In this document: positions 4,629 to 6,860 of the stretch, piece after piece
How positions within the stretch are numbered: the stretch's first letter is position 1
Layout: each line of letters starts with the position of its first letter
Program-made: the position numbers and the translations under genes
The notes under the pieces: model-generated
Told to the model about the DNA's origin: nothing
What the model saw: the letters and a program-made list of their open reading frames with translations, nothing else
The model's database searches: none
Source: an uncultured Oscillospiraceae bacterium
GTDB lineage: Bacteria; Bacillota; Clostridia; Oscillospirales; Oscillospiraceae
NCBI GenBank assembly: GCA_910587205.1
Contig: CAJULZ010000114.1
Span: 1-6,860 of the forward strand
Length of the DNA stretch: 6,860 nucleotides
Direction of reading: 5' to 3'

Positions 4629-5995
4629 TTGCCTTTCTTCTCCTTTCTTACTTGCTCGTCCGTTCGATCCCGGACGGCCTTATGGCTGCTCCGTTCTTCC
4701 TGCCGCATGAGCTGCTCCCGATCCCTGATTTTCGGAATATCCTCCGTAATTTTTCGGCAGATCGTCAGCTCGCGGCGGGTGGAGCGCAGCTTGCCATTGA
4801 CAGTCTCCAACTCGGTCCCCACGTCCCGGCCCTCGCGTCGTTCCCGGTAAAGCTCCGCACGGTAGTCTGTCAGCAGGTCGATCTGGCCTTGCAGGGCGTC
4901 GCCCAGCATGGCAAGCTGGCTGTCCGTCTCTATGCGGTATTGCAGTAGAAAACAGAATTGTTTTTGATAGCGTTGGAGCTTTGCCACTTCCCTGCGGACA
5001 GCCGGGGGCGGCGGGGTGCGCCGGGGCCTGCGGCAGCGATTGAGTAAATATAAGTAGCGCAGATAGAGCGCACGAAAGCCGCGCACTTTCCGGCGCGGCT
5101 GACGGGGGACAGCGCCCCCTCGAACGGTATAACGTTTTTTTACCTGGGGAATGGGGCGTACCAGCGGTATGGGCGGCGCAGACGGCGGCAGGGGCAGCTC
5201 GTAGGGTTCGCCCCGCCGCGCCGCCGCCAGCCGTTCCCGGATGTGGGCTTCGGTGTAACCGTCGCCCAGGCTGTCCAGCCGGAATACATAGTCCCCGCCT
5301 GGGGGCTGGACGGCGGTATGCTTCACATTCGAGCCATATTTAATGGTATAGCCCTGCCGCCGCAGGGCGGCAAGGAAGGAGTCAAAGGTAAAGCTCTCCC
5401 CGATGGCGGCGTCAATATCCTGCATGACCCCGGCCATCACGATTTTTCGCCCTTGTTTTTCCGCTGTCCACTCGGTATAATGTTTTCCGTGGCCCTGCGG
5501 CTCGATGACCGACAGGCCGCGCTCCCGGCTTACCTCGTTGGACGTGCCGCGCAAATCCCCAAAATAGCTTTGGAAGTCGCTGCGGTATTTCTTCCCGTCC
5601 ACAAAGGAAACGGAATTGAAAACGATGTGACAGTGCAGATGCGCCCGGTCAACGTGGGTCGCCACAACAACCTCGTACTTGTCCCCCAGCAGACGGCGGG
5701 CAAATTCCACCCCGGCGGCGTGGGCCTCATCCGGCGTTACCTCGCCGGGGGCGTAGGAATGGATGATATGGTAGCCCAAAACGCCGCCCTTTTTGTCCCA
5801 GCGCCTCTTGGTGGCGCGCATATCCGACAGGGCGGTGTCCGGGTCGCAGTTGATGCCTGTGACAAGCTGGTGCGTCTTGTCCGGGTTCTCCGCATAGGCC
5901 AGCGCGGCGGCGAGGCCGGTTTTTTCCTCGTTCAGCACATAGTCGATACAGTGATCCATACGTCCGTGCAGAGTGATGATTTTGTCGTAGGCCAC
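4619..5995 (-). CDS. MOBP-type relaxase (mobilization nuclease)
   Basis: This 458-residue protein carries the relaxase domain in its first 220 residues or so. The probable catalytic Tyr19 lies in CIDYVLNEEKT, a conserved YHIIHSYAPGEVTPDEA block at 75-91, and the metal-binding signature HVDRAHLHCHIVFN at 114-127 (His114, Asp116, His119, His121, His123, Asn127). Such enzymes nick one strand at the origin of transfer, stay linked to the 5' end through Tyr and guide the strand into the recipient. The C-terminal half is basic, with a proline-rich stretch (265-284) and a charged, probably coiled-coil segment (about 335-455). Translation starts at GTG (5995-5993), directly after the TAA of mobC in the same frame, so no longer start is possible; an AAGGAG lies about ten bases upstream. 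All catalytic residues are intact, so the enzyme is probably active. Confidence 0.95.
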   Translation of the reverse strand: MAYDKIITLHGRMDHCIDYVLNEEKTGLAAALAYAENPDKTHQLVTGINCDPDTALSDMRATKRRWDKKGGVLGYHIIHSYAPGEVTPDEAHAAGVEFARRLLGDKYEVVVATHVDRAHLHCHIVFNSVSFVDGKKYRSDFQSYFGDLRGTSNEVSRERGLSVIEPQGHGKHYTEWTAEKQGRKIVMAGVMQDIDAAIGESFTFDSFLAALRRQGYTIKYGSNVKHTAVQPPGGDYVFRLDSLGDGYTEAHIRERLAAARRGEPYELPLPPSAPPIPLVRPIPQVKKRYTVRGGAVPRQPRRKVRGFRALYLRYLYLLNRCRRPRRTPPPPAVRREVAKLQRYQKQFCFLLQYRIETDSQLAMLGDALQGQIDLLTDYRAELYRERREGRDVGTELETVNGKLRSTRRELTICRKITEDIPKIRDREQLMRQEERSSHKAVRDRTDEQVRKEKKGKWM

Positions 5996-6304
5996 TTACA
6001 GCGTCTCCTTTACCGTGCGCCACGCCTGCCGGACTAATGCGGCGGCCTCCGCGATCTCCGCTTTGCCGATGCCCTTGGTGGCGTTGGCCCAATACGCGAT
6101 TTGGTTCACATTATTGCCGATGGCCGACAGCTCCCGGAGCAGGGCGGCGTAGGTGTCGGGCGGGCGGGGGCGCAGTTGTACTCCAGCGGTAAGTGCGCGG
6201 AGAAACGGGTCAATGCCCAGCCCCGCAAGCTCGGCCTGCTTCTTCAGGTGCCGGTATTCCTGCTCGTTCATCCACACGCTCACATGGCGATTGCGTTTCC
6301 TCAT
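5996..6304 (-). CDS. mobC: MobC-like relaxosome protein
   Basis: The product is 102 residues, a normal length for the family. An N-terminal ribbon-helix-helix-like part (about 6-45, RHVSVWMNEQEYRHLKKQAE) is followed by the MobC signature IGNNVNQIA at 62-70 within a helical C-terminal part. MobC proteins bind near the origin of transfer, help open the DNA and recruit the relaxase. It is the first gene of the minus-strand operon, with an ideal ribosome binding site (AAAGGAGG, five bases before the ATG), and it abuts the relaxase. Copy 3 of the dispersed palindrome lies 13-14 bases upstream of that site. Confidence 0.9.
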   Translation of the reverse strand: MRKRNRHVSVWMNEQEYRHLKKQAELAGLGIDPFLRALTAGVQLRPRPPDTYAALLRELSAIGNNVNQIAYWANATKGIGKAEIAEAAALVRQAWRTVKETL

Positions 6305-6329
6305 GGCATCCTCCTTTCGGTGGGCAGTA

Positions 6330-6360
6330 AAAAATACGTCTCACCGTGAGACGCATTTTT
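6330..6360. repeat. Dispersed palindrome, copy 3 (in the mobC/XRE divergent region)
   Basis: Fifteen-base arms AAAAATACGTCTCAC (6330-6344) and GTGAGACGCATTTTT (6346-6360) flank one base. The single departure from consensus (A at 6336) is a G-U wobble in a minus-strand transcript and an A-C mismatch in a plus-strand one. It sits in the leader of mobC and upstream of the XRE gene, where an ordinary gene-end terminator is not expected. Its left flank (CCTCCTTTC, GGTG, TAAAAAA) resembles that of copy 2. Confidence 0.9.
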
Positions 6361-6385
6361 GAAACATTATTTAGGGATAGAAAGT

Positions 6386-6400
6386 GTACCTCAGCGGTAT
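6386..6400. promoter_or_regulatory. Weak candidate operator ahead of the XRE gene
   Basis: GTACC (6386-6390) and GGTAT (6396-6400) form an imperfect dyad around TCAGC, in the divergent region between mobC and the regulator. This is where an autoregulating XRE repressor would be expected to bind. Only four pairs are perfect, and no convincing -35/-10 pair was found for either gene, so it is no more than a suggestion. Confidence 0.25.
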
Positions 6401-6408
6401 CTGTTGAT

Positions 6409-6414
6409 TAGGAG
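6409..6414 (+). promoter_or_regulatory. Ribosome binding site that fixes the XRE start
   Basis: TAGGAG lies eight bases before the ATG at 6423. An in-frame GTG at 6414 overlaps this site and would have no ribosome binding site of its own, so the ATG is preferred. Confidence 0.65.
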
Positions 6415-6422
6415 TGCAGAGT

Positions 6423-6788
6423 ATGATAAAAAATAACATCCGAAAATTACGCCGTTCTCAAGATTTATCTCAGCAAAAGCTGGCGGATATTCTTGGCGTC
6501 AAGCAGGGGCTTATTAGCAAATGGGAGCTTGGAAAAGAAGTACCTGCGGAAGAAAATGTCAATGATATGGCGGACTATTTTGGCGTATCTCCGGCATACG
6601 TTCTTGGCAAATCACAAACAATGTACGATAAAAACATCTTAAATTTTGATTCATCTTCTGTGCCGGAAGAATACACAGCCAAGAATTATGATGAATGTGA
6701 TCTGCTTCCAATATTTCGGCTTCTCCCGGAGAATGGGAAAACATACCTTTTAACAACTCTGCGTATGCTTGAAAAGTTTTACTCATAA
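6423..6788 (+). CDS. XRE-family helix-turn-helix transcriptional regulator
   Basis: The 121-residue product begins with a Cro/cI-type helix-turn-helix domain (about 4-60). The first two helices are IRKLRRSQDLSQQKLADILG, the recognition helix is KQGLISKWELG (27-37), and VNDMADYFGVSPAYVLGKS closes the domain. The remaining half (about 61-121) is acidic and then helical (LPIFRLLPENGKTYLLTTLR) and may serve for dimerisation or signal sensing; no known sensor domain was recognised. It is the only plus-strand gene and is divergent from mobC, the usual place for a repressor of the transfer operon; that role is inferred. Its base composition is visibly AT-richer than the rest of the window, suggesting a separate origin. 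The start is ATG 6423, chosen from the ribosome binding site. Confidence 0.9.
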   Translation: MIKNNIRKLRRSQDLSQQKLADILGVKQGLISKWELGKEVPAEENVNDMADYFGVSPAYVLGKSQTMYDKNILNFDSSSVPEEYTAKNYDECDLLPIFRLLPENGKTYLLTTLRMLEKFYS

Positions 6789-6801
6789 AGGCGGGCGCAT
6801 C

Positions 6802-6826
6802 AATGCGTCTCACGGTGAGACGCATT
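6802..6826. repeat. Dispersed palindrome, copy 4 (behind the XRE gene)
   Basis: Twelve-base arms AATGCGTCTCAC (6802-6813) and GTGAGACGCATT (6815-6826) are perfectly complementary around a single G. The loop base is C on the plus strand in the other three copies, so this copy is inverted relative to them. It starts 13 bases after the XRE stop codon, a terminator position, but only three T residues follow the right-hand arm's CGCA. Confidence 0.92.
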
Positions 6827-6836
6827 TCACAGCCGC

Positions 6837-6860
6837 TTATTTCTGCTTCGGGCGGGTGGG
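6837..6860 (-). CDS. Possible C-terminal end of another minus-strand gene
   Basis: Read on the minus strand, the last 24 bases give PTRPKQK followed by TAA (6839-6837). A basic tail ending just before a hairpin would fit the 3' end of a gene converging on the XRE gene. With only seven codons visible this is little more than a guess. Confidence 0.2.
   Translation of the reverse strand, partial: PTRPKQK

Noticed and set aside
5243..6037. Plus-strand open frame (264 codons) opposite the relaxase
   Set aside because: It runs antisense to the conserved relaxase domain, with no supporting start signal.
6559..6825. Minus-strand open frame opposite the XRE gene, starting in palindrome copy 4
   Set aside because: It is antisense to a clear helix-turn-helix protein; its MRLTVRR start is simply the translation of the palindrome, and the same peptide opens a frame at copy 1.
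1394..6826. The four palindromes as a CRISPR array
   Set aside because: The copies are kilobases apart and separated by genes, without regular spacers or cas genes.

Overview
The window is a 6.9-kb piece of a conjugative or mobilizable element. It most likely comes from a high-GC gut Firmicute of the Oscillospiraceae/Clostridia type. The evidence is GC-rich codon use, strong AGGAGG-type ribosome binding sites, and a cargo of MobC, MOBP-type relaxase, PcfB (DUF3801), ArdC-like protein, DNA methyltransferase, membrane-anchored surface protein and sortase. These components are familiar from the large Tn1549-like family of integrative elements in gut Clostridia. Host and family assignment are inferences from protein sequence recognition only.

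Layout. Almost everything is on the minus strand, so the order of transcription runs from right to left. At 6304-4041 is a tight relaxosome operon of mobC, relaxase and pcfB. The first two genes abut (TAA immediately followed by GTG) and the last two overlap by 10 bases. Four bases further on is an ArdC-like protein (4036-3143) whose metallopeptidase motif has decayed. A 340-base gene-free stretch (2803-3142) full of inverted repeats separates it from an orphan DNA methyltransferase (2784-2188). After that comes a surface module: a membrane-anchored extracellular protein (2169-1192), a secreted class D-like sortase (1191-376), and, behind its own near-consensus promoter, the first 95 codons of a secreted Ig-like-domain protein running off the left edge. 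On the plus strand, divergent from mobC, lies an AT-richer XRE-family regulator (6423-6788). The last bases of the window may hold the tail of another minus-strand gene.

How it fits together. MobC and the relaxase would process the origin of transfer. PcfB would link the relaxosome to a coupling protein, which is not in this window. The ArdC-like protein and the methyltransferase together look like a module protecting incoming DNA from host restriction. The anchored protein, the sortase and the Ig-like protein would shape the donor or recipient surface. The XRE protein is the obvious candidate regulator of the mobC operon.

The most unusual signal is a 25-31 base near-perfect palindrome (arm AATGCGTCTCAC, one loop base, complementary arm) present four times: inside the coding sequence of the surface protein, just upstream of the ribosome binding sites of the methyltransferase and of mobC, and just behind the XRE gene. 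A second unusual structure is a nested inverted repeat of about 149 bases at 2978-3126. No tRNA, rRNA, CRISPR array, integrase, insertion sequence or replication gene was seen.
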